DNA from: Phocaeicola_A sp963643925
Lineage (GTDB): Bacteria > Bacteroidota > Bacteroidia > Bacteroidales > Bacteroidaceae
Assembly: GCA_963643925.1 (NCBI GenBank)
Contig: CAVINS010000053.1
Span: 1 to 24,144, forward strand
Length of the DNA stretch: 24,144 nt
Direction of reading: 5' to 3'
This document shows, piece after piece, positions 12,517 through 19,873 of the stretch. The translations under genes were made by a program, and so were the position numbers. Each line of letters starts with the position of its first letter. Within the stretch, counting starts at the first letter, position 1. The notes under the pieces are model-generated. The model had not been told where the DNA came from, ran no database searches, and was given only the letters and a program-made list of their open reading frames with translations.

Positions 12517-13281
12517 TTACTCCTTATCTTTTAAATCTCCTAACGGATAATAGGGGAACATGTTCTCTTCCATCCACTTGTTGGCTGCCACGGGTGACAT
12601 CTTCCAGCCCGAGTTGCAGGTGGAGACAATCTCCACCAGGTTCGATCCCTTGCCGTTCATCGAGTTCTCGAACGCCTTGCGGATGGCTTTCTTCGCCTTG
12701 CGGATGGCTGCCACGTTCTGCACCGACTGGCGGGTGACGTAGCAGGTGCCCTCCAGGGTGGCGGCTATCTCGGTGATGTGGAGCGGATAGCCGTGGATGT
12801 GTACGTCGCGTCCGTAGGGGCAGGTGGAGGTCTTCATGCCCACCAGGGTGGTGGGGGCCATCTGTCCGCCCGTCATACCATAGATGGCGTTGTTGATGAA
12901 GATGATGGTGATGTTCTCGCCACGGTTGAGGGCGTGTATGGTCTCGGCCGTGCCGATGCAGGCCAGGTCGCCGTCGCCCTGGTAGGTGAACACCAGGCGG
13001 CTGGGCCACAGGCGCTTGATGGCGGTGGCAACGGCAGGTGCGCGTCCGTGGGCTGCCTCTTCCCAGTCGATGTCGACGTAATTGTACATAAACACGGCAC
13101 ATCCTACGGGGGAGATGCCGATGGCATTCTCTTCCATGCCCATCTCCTCAATCACTTCGGCCACCAGTTTGTGTACCACTCCGTGACTGCATCCCGGACA
13201 ATAGTGCATGGGATTGTCGTTGAGCAACTTGGGCTTTGCGTAGACCAGGTTCTCAGGTTTTATGATATCTTCTTTTGTCAT
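12517..13281 (-). CDS. korB: 2-oxoacid:ferredoxin oxidoreductase, beta subunit (TPP-binding)
   Basis: The 254-aa protein carries CPGCSHG (Cys28, Cys31) and a further Cys61, plus a Cys in STCNSGW, together likely ligands of a 4Fe-4S cluster. The thiamine-diphosphate motif runs from GDGD (102-105) to NN (130-131) in the expected spacing, followed by AIYGMTGGQMAPTT. These are the catalytic beta-subunit features of KOR/VOR enzymes. The start ATG (MTKEDIIKPENL) follows the small membrane protein stop by 25 bases. No signal peptide is present, as expected for a cytoplasmic enzyme. The gene lies between the 54-aa membrane protein and korC. Confidence 0.92.
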   Translation of the reverse strand: MTKEDIIKPENLVYAKPKLLNDNPMHYCPGCSHGVVHKLVAEVIEEMGMEENAIGISPVGCAVFMYNYVDIDWEEAAHGRAPAVATAIKRLWPSRLVFTYQGDGDLACIGTAETIHALNRGENITIIFINNAIYGMTGGQMAPTTLVGMKTSTCPYGRDVHIHGYPLHITEIAATLEGTCYVTRQSVQNVAAIRKAKKAIRKAFENSMNGKGSNLVEIVSTCNSGWKMSPVAANKWMEENMFPYYPLGDLKDKE

Positions 13282-13306
13282 AATCGGTAATGTTTGGTGT
13301 ATTGAC

Positions 13307-13471
13307 TCAACGCATGATGCGCAGCACGATCTCCACGAACTTCAGTGTGAGGGCTGTCGAACAGGCGTAGAAGAACGCGTGCTTGTCCTCCACGGCGAAG
13401 TATAGAATCATGGCCACCACGGCTCCTACGAGGAAGAGCGTGTTCAATACGGTTCTGATATAACTGTCCAT
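13307..13471 (-). CDS. 54-aa two-helix membrane protein inside the KOR operon
   Basis: From ATG at 13471 the frame reads MDSYIRTVLNTLFLVGAVVA, then MILYFAVEDKHAFFYACSTA, then LTLKFVEIVLRIMR and TGA at 13307-13309. Two hydrophobic helices (about residues 9-27 and 31-50) are joined by a short charged turn (VEDKH). CTGGAGAG just before the ATG is a possible ribosome-binding site. It starts 14 bases after the korA stop and ends 25 bases before korB, in the same direction, so it is co-transcribed. I do not recognise a named family. Being retained inside a tight metabolic operon suggests a role with the complex, for instance tethering it to the membrane, but this is inference. Confidence 0.75.
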   Translation of the reverse strand: MDSYIRTVLNTLFLVGAVVAMILYFAVEDKHAFFYACSTALTLKFVEIVLRIMR

Positions 13472-13485
13472 CTCTCCAGTGTGTG

Positions 13486-14565
13486 TTAGCGTTTCAACTC
13501 ATTGAGCCATCCCACCACCTCGTCGGGGTCGGGCACGATGCCGCCCAAGCGTCCCGCGTGGTTGACGGGGATGTCCTTCTTCACAGCCAGGCGCACGTCC
13601 TCTATCATCTGTCCGGCGTTCAGCTCCAGGGTGAGGATGCCTTTCATCTGGCGCGAGAGGCGCTCTATCTGTTGCGACGGGAATGGCCAGAGGGTGATGG
13701 GGCGGAAGAGGCCCACCTTCATGCCTTGCTCGCGGGCTATCTCCAGGGCTTTCATGCCGATGCGGGCACACGACCCGAAGGCCACGATGAGATATTCGGC
13801 GTCGTCGCACTGCAGCTCCTCGTAGCGCACCTCGTTCTGCTCAATGGCGCGGTACTTCTCCTGCAGGTGGATGTTGCGCTGCTCCATGATGTTGGGGTCC
13901 AGCTCCAGCGAGGTGATGATGTTGGGCTTGCGTCCGCCGCGTTTGCCGGTGGCTGCCCAGGGACATTGTGCTATCACCTCCTCGTCGGTGCGGCGCGGAC
14001 GGAACGGGGGCAGCGTCACCTTCTCCATCATCTGGCCGATGACGCCGTCCGCCAGGATGAGCGCGGGGTTGCGGTACTTGAAGGCCAGCTCGAACGCCAG
14101 GCCCACGAAGTCCGCCATCTCCTGAACCGACGACGGTGCCAGCACGATGAGGTGATAGTCGCCATGACCACCTCCCTTGGTGCTCTGGAAATAGTCCGAC
14201 TGGCTGGGCTGTATGGTTCCCAGTCCGGGGCCGCCGCGCTGCACGTTGACGATGAGCGCGGGCAGTTCGGCTCCGGCGATGTAGGAGATGCCCTCCTGTT
14301 TCAGACTCACACCGGGGCTCGATGAGGAGGTCATCACCATCTTGCCGGTGGCGGCGCCTCCGTATACCATATTAATAGCGGCGAGTTCGCTTTCTGCCTG
14401 GAGCACCACCATGCCTGTGGTCTCCCACGGCTTCTCTTCGGCCAGTGTCTCCAGCACCTCCGACTGCGGAGTAATGGGATATCCGAAGTACCCGTCCACG
14501 CCGTAGCGGATGGCGGCGCGGGCTATGGCCTCGTTCCCTTTCATTAAAACAACTTCTTCTGCCAT
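13486..14565 (-). CDS. korA: 2-oxoacid:ferredoxin oxidoreductase, alpha subunit
   Basis: The 359-aa protein (MAEEVVLMKGNEAIARAAIR...) shows the alpha-subunit motifs GYFGYPITPQSEV (26-38) and QAESELAAINMVYGGAATGK. TSSSSPGVSLKQEGISY and NVQRGGPGLGTIQPSQSDYF bracket the pyrophosphate and CoA-binding region. The C-terminal part carries FGSCARIGMKAL and LFRPITLWPFP, as in the usual fold. Length and motif order match the KorA/VorB branch; such proteins are often annotated as 3-methyl-2-oxobutanoate dehydrogenase VorB, so a branched-chain or 2-oxoglutarate substrate are both plausible. It starts 12 bases after the ferredoxin stop and ends 14 bases before the small membrane protein. Confidence 0.92.
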   Translation of the reverse strand: MAEEVVLMKGNEAIARAAIRYGVDGYFGYPITPQSEVLETLAEEKPWETTGMVVLQAESELAAINMVYGGAATGKMVMTSSSSPGVSLKQEGISYIAGAELPALIVNVQRGGPGLGTIQPSQSDYFQSTKGGGHGDYHLIVLAPSSVQEMADFVGLAFELAFKYRNPALILADGVIGQMMEKVTLPPFRPRRTDEEVIAQCPWAATGKRGGRKPNIITSLELDPNIMEQRNIHLQEKYRAIEQNEVRYEELQCDDAEYLIVAFGSCARIGMKALEIAREQGMKVGLFRPITLWPFPSQQIERLSRQMKGILTLELNAGQMIEDVRLAVKKDIPVNHAGRLGGIVPDPDEVVGWLNELKR

Positions 14566-14577
14566 ATCGTTGATTTC

Positions 14578-14805
14578 TTAAAGTTTGGCTTTGTAAACGG
14601 TGATGCACCCGTCGGGGCAAACGATGGCGCACGAGGCGCATCCTGTGCAGCGGTCCCCGTCCGTCTGGGTGGCGAAGGGGTAACCTTTCTTGTTCACTTC
14701 TTTCTTGGTAAGCTCTAGAATCTTGAAGGGGCAGGCCACGACGCAGAGGCTGCAGCCCTTGCAACGTTCCGTGTCCACCACGATTGTACCTTTTATTGTA
14801 GCCAT
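14578..14805 (-). CDS. korD: 2x[4Fe-4S] ferredoxin-type delta subunit of the KOR complex
   Basis: The 75-aa protein has two ferredoxin motifs: CKGCSLCVVACP (Cys15, 18, 21, 25) and CTGCASCAIVCP (Cys53, 56, 59, 63). The last Cys of each motif is the one that crosses to the other cluster in dicluster ferredoxins. It is the electron-transfer subunit feeding ferredoxin from the oxidoreductase. It starts 15 bases after the TPR gene stop and ends 12 bases before korA. The basic C-terminus and short length are normal for this subunit. Confidence 0.93.
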   Translation of the reverse strand: MATIKGTIVVDTERCKGCSLCVVACPFKILELTKKEVNKKGYPFATQTDGDRCTGCASCAIVCPDGCITVYKAKL

Positions 14806-14820
14806 AATAAATTGTTTTTA

Positions 14821-15096
14821 TTACTGATTGTACATGTCTTTGTTATAGAACTCGAGGATGTCCATGAGCATGTCGCGCGCCGCGCGGGCGGGGCTCTGCG
14901 GGTTGATGTCGATGGCCTGCAGGTAGTTGCCCAGCGCCATCTGCCAGTTGCTCTGCTTGCGGTAGGCGTTGCCGCGCAGGTAGTAGAGCTCGTCCGAAGC
15001 CTCGGGGGCGGCGGCTATCAGCGCGTCCAGCTGCCGTATGGCCTCGTCGGTGTCTCCTTCCTGAAGCAGACGCTTCACCTCTGTCAGTTCATCCAT
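14821..15096 (-). CDS. Small TPR protein leading the KOR operon (91 aa)
   Basis: The 91-aa protein contains tetratricopeptide-type helix pairs: EVKRLLQEGDTDEAIRQLDA with LIAAAPEASDELYYLRGNAY, then KQSNWQMALGNYLQAIDINP. The C-terminal helix is less typical. There is no signal peptide, so it is cytoplasmic and likely a protein-protein interaction adaptor. It is the first gene behind the promoter at 15123-15151 and precedes korD by 15 bases, so its product is probably made with the KOR subunits. An assembly or scaffold role is inference. Confidence 0.82.
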   Translation of the reverse strand: MDELTEVKRLLQEGDTDEAIRQLDALIAAAPEASDELYYLRGNAYRKQSNWQMALGNYLQAIDINPQSPARAARDMLMDILEFYNKDMYNQ

Positions 15097-15122
15097 AATC
15101 TTACGTATTCACAACTTGCGTA

Positions 15123-15151
15123 CAAAGATAGATTTTTTATCCTTGCACCAA
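15123..15151 (-). promoter_or_regulatory. Promoter of the KOR operon
   Basis: On the minus strand TTG (15151-15149), 18 bases, TATCTTTG (15130-15123), 26 bases before the TPR ATG. It is the only good promoter ahead of the six genes. Confidence 0.65.
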
Positions 15152-15261
15152 CCTATCAGGTGAGACTTTTATTCAAATTGAAAGTGCTTTTTAACTTTAT
15201 GAATTTAAAATGCTTAAAACCGGGGCTTCGATGTAACTGATGTGCGGGGGGACAAATAAAC

Positions 15262-15315
15262 GCCGCCATCCGGGTAGACAGTGCGACTGGCATGCACGCT
15301 ACGCCGGACGGCGGC
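15262..15315 (-). terminator. Terminator of the DUF4468/flavin-reductase-like gene
   Basis: GCCGCCATCCGG (15262-15273) and CCGGACGGCGGC (15304-15315) form a 12-bp stem with one G-T wobble; the 30-base loop holds a further small stem (GTGC/GCAC). On the minus strand it is followed by GTTTATTTGT, and it lies 30 bases past the stop codon. The rest of the gene-free stretch 15131-15261 is AT-rich with no other structure I can see. Confidence 0.7.
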
Positions 15316-15344
15316 TCAAACATGATGGACTTTTGTTTTGTTTC

Positions 15345-16598
15345 TTATTTCATCCAGACGTTGGTGATTTCTCCAATGTACATCTTGTGCATGGCTTTGC
15401 CTTCCCACTGCTGCTTCAGCTCGTCCTGCTTCACCACGTCGGGGTTGAACGACTGTGCTATCATCTTCTTGCACTCGATGATGAGCCATGCCTCGCCGAA
15501 GGCCTTGTTGCCCGAGGGGGTGGTGATGGGGGTGAGGCCCGAAGCCTTCACCTTGTCGCTGTCGCGGCCGGATGTGGTGCCACACACCTGCAGTGCCTTG
15601 CGGCTGCTCTCGTTGTAGAACGAGAGGGTGTAGGTGTCGCCCTTCTCCATCAGCTGGTAGGTGTAGCGGCTGGGGTTGATGAAGCAGAATGCCACGGGCT
15701 TCTGGTAGAGGTTGCCCAGCCCGCCCCAGCTGGCTGTCATCATGTTGAACTGTGCGTCGCTCCCTGCGGTGATGAGCATCCAGTCGTCGGAGAGCATCTT
15801 GTAGATGTTGCCCGGGATGTCCTTCACCTCCACCTTGCGGTATCCTGTCATGTCGGACGTGGCGGCGGCTACCGTAGAGGCGGCCACCTTGGTTGCGGGG
15901 ATGACGGCGGCGGCTGCCGGTGCCGTCTCGGCGGCCTTGATGGCTGCGGGGTCTATGGTCACGATGCCTGTGGCGTCGGTCTGCACGGCCTTCGTCTCTA
16001 CCTGTGACTGTTCGGCCTTGGCGCTCTGCTGCAGCTGCTCCATGATGGAGGTGGAGACGGACTTGAAGAGGTCGTCCTTGTAGTCGATGGTCTCGCGGCG
16101 GAACTTGCCGATGACGCGTGCCAGCTTGTCTTTCTTCTTGTTGAGTCCGGTCTCGTCGGTGATGATCTCCTCGGCGCTGTAGCGTTGTCCGCCGTTGCGC
16201 GACTCCTCGTAGAGGTAGCGTATGCGGGTGATGGTCATGTCGCACTTGCCGTTGGCTACCTTGGCGGTGAACTGATAGAAGATGCGTGCGCGGTCCAGCG
16301 ACAGCACGCTGTTGCTGAAGACGATGTACTGCTCGCCTATGGCGCCTATCTCGCCTGCCGAGGCATCCTCGGATATCAGCTTGTTGTTGGGGAATCCGTC
16401 CGTGGTCTTGAACTTGTCGTTTGCCCATTTGTTCACGTACGTGTAGAGCACGTCCTTCGTCAGTCCGGGCACGTTGATGGTCTGTGTGAAAGTGACGCGT
16501 CCGTCCACCACAGGCACAGCCCCGGCCAGGTATTTGGCGTCCGTCTGGGCGCACACCCATGCGGGGATCATCAGTAACAGTAAGAGAATTTTCTTCAT
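15345..16598 (-). CDS. Exported DUF4468 / flavin-reductase-like fusion protein
   Basis: The 417-aa protein begins with a signal peptide (MKKILLLLLMIPAWVCA, cut before QTD). Residues about 30-130 are DUF4468: VDGRVTFTQTINVPGLTKDV, LYTYVNKWANDKFK and later CDMTITRIRYLYEESR. A charged helix and an Ala/Thr-rich linker (about 205-248, PAAAAVIPATKVAASTVAAA) lead into a second domain. From about 255, DDWMLITAGSDAQFNMMTAS, WGGLGNLYQKPVAFCF, SRYTYQLMEKGDTYTLSFYN and CGTTSGRDSDK match the flavin-reductase-like (flavoredoxin-type) FMN-binding fold. Such domains are normally cytoplasmic, so an exported copy is unusual. Whether it binds FMN after export is not known. It has its own promoter and terminator and no close partner gene. 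Confidence 0.78.
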   Translation of the reverse strand: MKKILLLLLMIPAWVCAQTDAKYLAGAVPVVDGRVTFTQTINVPGLTKDVLYTYVNKWANDKFKTTDGFPNNKLISEDASAGEIGAIGEQYIVFSNSVLSLDRARIFYQFTAKVANGKCDMTITRIRYLYEESRNGGQRYSAEEIITDETGLNKKKDKLARVIGKFRRETIDYKDDLFKSVSTSIMEQLQQSAKAEQSQVETKAVQTDATGIVTIDPAAIKAAETAPAAAAVIPATKVAASTVAAATSDMTGYRKVEVKDIPGNIYKMLSDDWMLITAGSDAQFNMMTASWGGLGNLYQKPVAFCFINPSRYTYQLMEKGDTYTLSFYNESSRKALQVCGTTSGRDSDKVKASGLTPITTPSGNKAFGEAWLIIECKKMIAQSFNPDVVKQDELKQQWEGKAMHKMYIGEITNVWMK

Positions 16599-16630
16599 AT
16601 TGGTATTTCGATAAATTGTTAATCGCGGTA

Positions 16631-16662
16631 CAAACTTACGGAAAAAGATGTTTACCGGGCAA
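16631..16662 (-). promoter_or_regulatory. Promoter of the DUF4468/flavin-reductase-like gene
   Basis: Minus strand TTG (16662-16660), 21 bases, TAAGTTTG (16638-16631), an exact TAnnTTTG, 32 bases before the ATG. One of the best promoter matches in the window. Confidence 0.65.
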
Positions 16663-16698
16663 GAATTTTGGAAGAATTAAGCAAAAGATGAACAAATT

Positions 16699-17310
16699 TC
16701 ATTCTTCGAGCTCTCCCTTTCCCTCGCGCACCAGCTCGAAGGTGCCTTCCGTGCAGCGCACCACGGTGCTGGGCTCGGTGCCTCCTATGCCGCCGTCAAT
16801 CACCAGGTCCACCAGGGTGCCGAACTTCTCGTCGATGAGCTCGGGGGTGGTGGTGTACTCCACCTCCTCATCCTCGTCGTGGGGCAGTGTGGTGGTCAGT
16901 ATGGGTGCCTCCAGCTGTCGGCATATCTCGCGTATGAGCGGATGGTCCGGCACCCGTATGCCCACCTCCTTGCGGTTCTTGTAGACCTTCGGCAGGCGGC
17001 TGCCGGCGGGCAGTATGAAGGTGAAGGGCCCCGGCAGGTTGCGCTTCATCAGCTTGAAGGTGGCGTTGTCCACGCGGGCATATTCGCTGATGTCGCTCAG
17101 GTCGTAGCAGATGATGGAGAGGTTGCACTTGCGGGGGTCCACCCCCTTGATGCGGCAGATGCGCTCTATGGCCCGCTCCTTCAGGGCGTGGCAGCCGATG
17201 GCGTACATCGTGTCGGTGGGGTAGATGATGAGGCCTCCGTCGTTCAGCACCCGAAGGACTTCATAGAGGTCCTTCGGGTTGGTGTCTTTCTCGTAGAGCT
17301 TGCGTATCAT
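16699..17310 (-). CDS. YciO/Sua5/YrdC-type protein (threonylcarbamoyl-AMP synthase family)
   Basis: The 203-aa protein has the Sua5/YrdC/YciO fold signatures: GGLIIYPTDTMYAIGCHA (about 25-42), ERICRIKGVDPRKCNLSIIC, LPGPFTFILPAG and KEVGIRVPDHPLI. TsaC/Sua5 members make threonylcarbamoyl-AMP for the t6A modification of tRNAs read by ANN codons. YciO-like members are a related branch with weaker evidence for that reaction. The 203-aa length and the absence of the long C-terminal Sua5 domain point to the short TsaC/YciO form. It follows the AsmA-like gene by 7 bases, so it is the last gene of the helicase/AsmA transcript. No hairpin terminator is obvious after it. The tail GKGELEE is acidic. Confidence 0.85.
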   Translation of the reverse strand: MIRKLYEKDTNPKDLYEVLRVLNDGGLIIYPTDTMYAIGCHALKERAIERICRIKGVDPRKCNLSIICYDLSDISEYARVDNATFKLMKRNLPGPFTFILPAGSRLPKVYKNRKEVGIRVPDHPLIREICRQLEAPILTTTLPHDEDEEVEYTTTPELIDEKFGTLVDLVIDGGIGGTEPSTVVRCTEGTFELVREGKGELEE

Positions 17311-17317
17311 GCCCGGT

Positions 17318-19846
17318 TCACTTCTTCTTCAGCAGGTTGAGTACTTTGTTCACAGCCTTCTCGGTCACTTTCTCTTTCACCTTCTGCTTCAGCGAGTCGG
17401 CGTTGGAGGTGACGGTGGAGTCCAGCCCCAGCTTCTGGGCGGCTTTCTCCAGGGCCTTGTTGGTGACGGACTGCACGGCCTGGTTCGCCATGCTCTTGGT
17501 GTCGATGGTCACCTTGGGTGCGGTCAGTGTGCCGCCTATCTTCAGGTCTACGGTGGTGAGTTGCGAGATGGTGCCTGTGGATGCGGGCAGTTTTATCTTG
17601 CCGCTGTAGTTCACCGTCTGGTCCAGTCCCGTGTCGCCGGAGAGGTTGATGGTGGTGTCGCCCAGCTTGATGTCGAAGGGCTTCGTGCTCAGCCGGCCTT
17701 CCTTGATGGTGAAGTCCAGCGTCAGGTCCTTGGCGCTGAGGCTCTTCAGGCTTGGCTTGTTCACCAGTTCGGCTATCTGTCCGATGCACTTCACGTTGCT
17801 CAGGTTGATGTCCTTGGTCTGCAGCTGTCCGTCTGCCTGCAGGGTGTTCAGCACGGGCGACATGGTGCTGTCCAGTGCCGCCGTCAGGTTCATCTTGCCG
17901 GAGAAGTTGCCCTCCATGCCCTCGAAGACGGGGGCGAACTTCTGTATCATGTCCAGCTCCTTGAAGGTCTGGGTGAAGGAGAGTCCCGTCATGCTGAAGG
18001 CGGCCTTCAGGTCGGGGTCCTGGTTCTTCGGTGTGGCATAGCTGCCGTTCATCACCACCTTTCCGCCCATGGTGTTCATCGAGAGGTTCTTCATGTCCAC
18101 CACGCTGTTCTTCACCGTCAGCGCGCCGTTGAGGTCCTTCAGCGTCATCTTGTCGAAGAGCACCTCCTTCATGTTCACGTTCATGCTGAAGTCGATGTTG
18201 TCCGGCACGCGTATCACGCCCATGGCCTCTGTGGCCGATGCCGTCTGTGTGGTGTCGGCGGCTGCCACCATGGTGCTGTCCGTGGTGGTCATGAAGTCGT
18301 TCAGGTTGAAGTGGTTCGAGGAGGCGTTCACGCGTCCCTTCAGGGTCTTTCCCTTCAGTGCGAAGGCCATGTAGTTCTCGAACCGGCAGTCGGCTGTGAG
18401 GTCGTTGTTGCCTATGTTCACCGTCGTCTCGCTCAGGTTGAGGTACTGCGGTGTGAAGGTGAAGACTGACTGCTTGATGCCTATCTTGGGCATGTCCTTC
18501 ATGTCGAGGTCCATGTCGTTCAGCTTCAGTGTGCCCTGTGCGGCTATCTTGTCATACTGTTCCTTCTCCACGTAGGAGAGTTTGCCTGCCACGCTCATGG
18601 CTGCCGTCACCACGCCGTTGAGCGACATGTCCTCCAGCGGATAGATCTCCTTTATCTTGCCCAGGTTCAGCACTCCGTTGGCGGAGAACCGGAAGTCGGG
18701 GTCGCTCACGGGGGTCTTCACTGTGGCTGTGGCGGCGAAGTCGTTGCCTGCCATGGTGAAGCTGAAGGGGTCTATCTTCACCTCGGTGAGGTCGGCGCTG
18801 CCGCCGGGGTTGCTCACCTCGGCCGTCACCTCTATCTTGTCCACGCCGGCGGGCAGTGCCGGGTAGCGGAACTGTCCGTCCTCCACCTTCAGCTTCACCT
18901 CCATAGCCGGCAGGTTCTCAGCGTCCATCGTGCCCTTGGCCCATGCCTCCATGGATACTTTGCCGCTGGTCTGCAGCGACTCGAAGTCCTTCATGTAGAT
19001 GGCGGGAACGAGGGAGAGTATCTCCTTGAACTGTATCTCCGAGGTGTTCATCTTCAGGTCCATCTGTGTGGTGCTGTCGGCCAGGGCCACCCATCCGTCG
19101 AGGTTGGCCTCTATGGCGTTCAGCCGCAGCTTGTTCTCCTGTAGGGTGAACTTCCGGTTCTGCAGGTCGGCGTCCACGTTCACCGTGGCGGCTATCCCGG
19201 CGTCCTTCAGGAAGGGGATGTCGTTCATGCGGAACAGCAGGGCCTTGATGTCCGACTCCAGCTTCAGCACCGTGTGCTCTGCGCTCATGTCGCCCGAGCA
19301 GGTCAGTTCCAGTCCGTCCACCGAGGCGTACATGTTGCTCTGTTGGTCGTCGTAGGTGATGTCCACGTCCGTCAGCGCCAGCTTCTGCAGTTTGATGCGG
19401 AACGAGCTCTCTGTGGCGGTGGTGTCGGTCTCCGCCGTGGCGGTGGTGTCGGTCTTCATCACGTCCCAGTTGGCGCGTCCGTCGCTCAGCACGATGGCCT
19501 TCACCTTCGTGTCGTTCACCTCCACCTTCGTTATCTCGTAGCCCGAGTTGCCCAGCAGCGACATCAGGTTCACCGACACCGATATCTCGCCGGCGTCCAG
19601 CAGTGTGTCGTTCTCGAAGTCGCCCACGCCTTTTATCCAGAAGTCCTCCAGCGACAGGGTCGCCTTGGGGAAGTTGCGCAGCAGGCTGATGTCGACGTCG
19701 TCGAAGTAGAACTCCGCGTTCAGCAACTTGTTTCCTTCGCTGATGGCCAGTTCCTTTATCTTCCCCTTGAACGCGTAGGGGAGTGCCAGCAACAGTACGA
19801 AGATGGCCGCGATGACGGTCACCGCGATTTTGATACTTTTCTTCAT
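17318..19846 (-). CDS. AsmA-family envelope protein (842 aa)
   Basis: I choose MKKSIKIAVTVIAAIFVLLL as start, with one N-terminal helix; an in-frame ATG six codons further upstream exists. The AsmA N-terminus is evident: KGKIKELAISEGNKLLNAEF, then DDVDISLLRNFPKATLSLED. A long series of repeated beta-strand units follows, with recurring patterns such as LNDMDLDMKDMPKIGI, TVNIGNNDLTADCRFENY and MKNLSMNTMGGKVVMNGSY near the C-terminal third, and then KLPASTGTISQLTTVDLKIG. AsmA-like proteins are anchored in the inner membrane and span the periplasm, and several are implicated in phospholipid or envelope transport. The C-terminal tail is Lys-rich. Helicase-TPR lies upstream (27 bases) and YciO downstream (7 bases). 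Confidence 0.85.
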   Translation of the reverse strand: MKKSIKIAVTVIAAIFVLLLALPYAFKGKIKELAISEGNKLLNAEFYFDDVDISLLRNFPKATLSLEDFWIKGVGDFENDTLLDAGEISVSVNLMSLLGNSGYEITKVEVNDTKVKAIVLSDGRANWDVMKTDTTATAETDTTATESSFRIKLQKLALTDVDITYDDQQSNMYASVDGLELTCSGDMSAEHTVLKLESDIKALLFRMNDIPFLKDAGIAATVNVDADLQNRKFTLQENKLRLNAIEANLDGWVALADSTTQMDLKMNTSEIQFKEILSLVPAIYMKDFESLQTSGKVSMEAWAKGTMDAENLPAMEVKLKVEDGQFRYPALPAGVDKIEVTAEVSNPGGSADLTEVKIDPFSFTMAGNDFAATATVKTPVSDPDFRFSANGVLNLGKIKEIYPLEDMSLNGVVTAAMSVAGKLSYVEKEQYDKIAAQGTLKLNDMDLDMKDMPKIGIKQSVFTFTPQYLNLSETTVNIGNNDLTADCRFENYMAFALKGKTLKGRVNASSNHFNLNDFMTTTDSTMVAAADTTQTASATEAMGVIRVPDNIDFSMNVNMKEVLFDKMTLKDLNGALTVKNSVVDMKNLSMNTMGGKVVMNGSYATPKNQDPDLKAAFSMTGLSFTQTFKELDMIQKFAPVFEGMEGNFSGKMNLTAALDSTMSPVLNTLQADGQLQTKDINLSNVKCIGQIAELVNKPSLKSLSAKDLTLDFTIKEGRLSTKPFDIKLGDTTINLSGDTGLDQTVNYSGKIKLPASTGTISQLTTVDLKIGGTLTAPKVTIDTKSMANQAVQSVTNKALEKAAQKLGLDSTVTSNADSLKQKVKEKVTEKAVNKVLNLLKKK

Positions 19847-19873
19847 GATTCGTCTATATAACATATGTGTGTG

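Noticed and set aside
15131..15261. Possible riboswitch or small RNA gene in the AT-rich gap downstream of the KOR promoter
   Set aside because: I see no conserved aptamer-like stem or hairpin beyond the terminator at 15262-15315.
17300..18469. 389-codon plus-strand frame opposite the AsmA-like gene
   Set aside because: It is a complement-strand shadow with biased composition and no motif.
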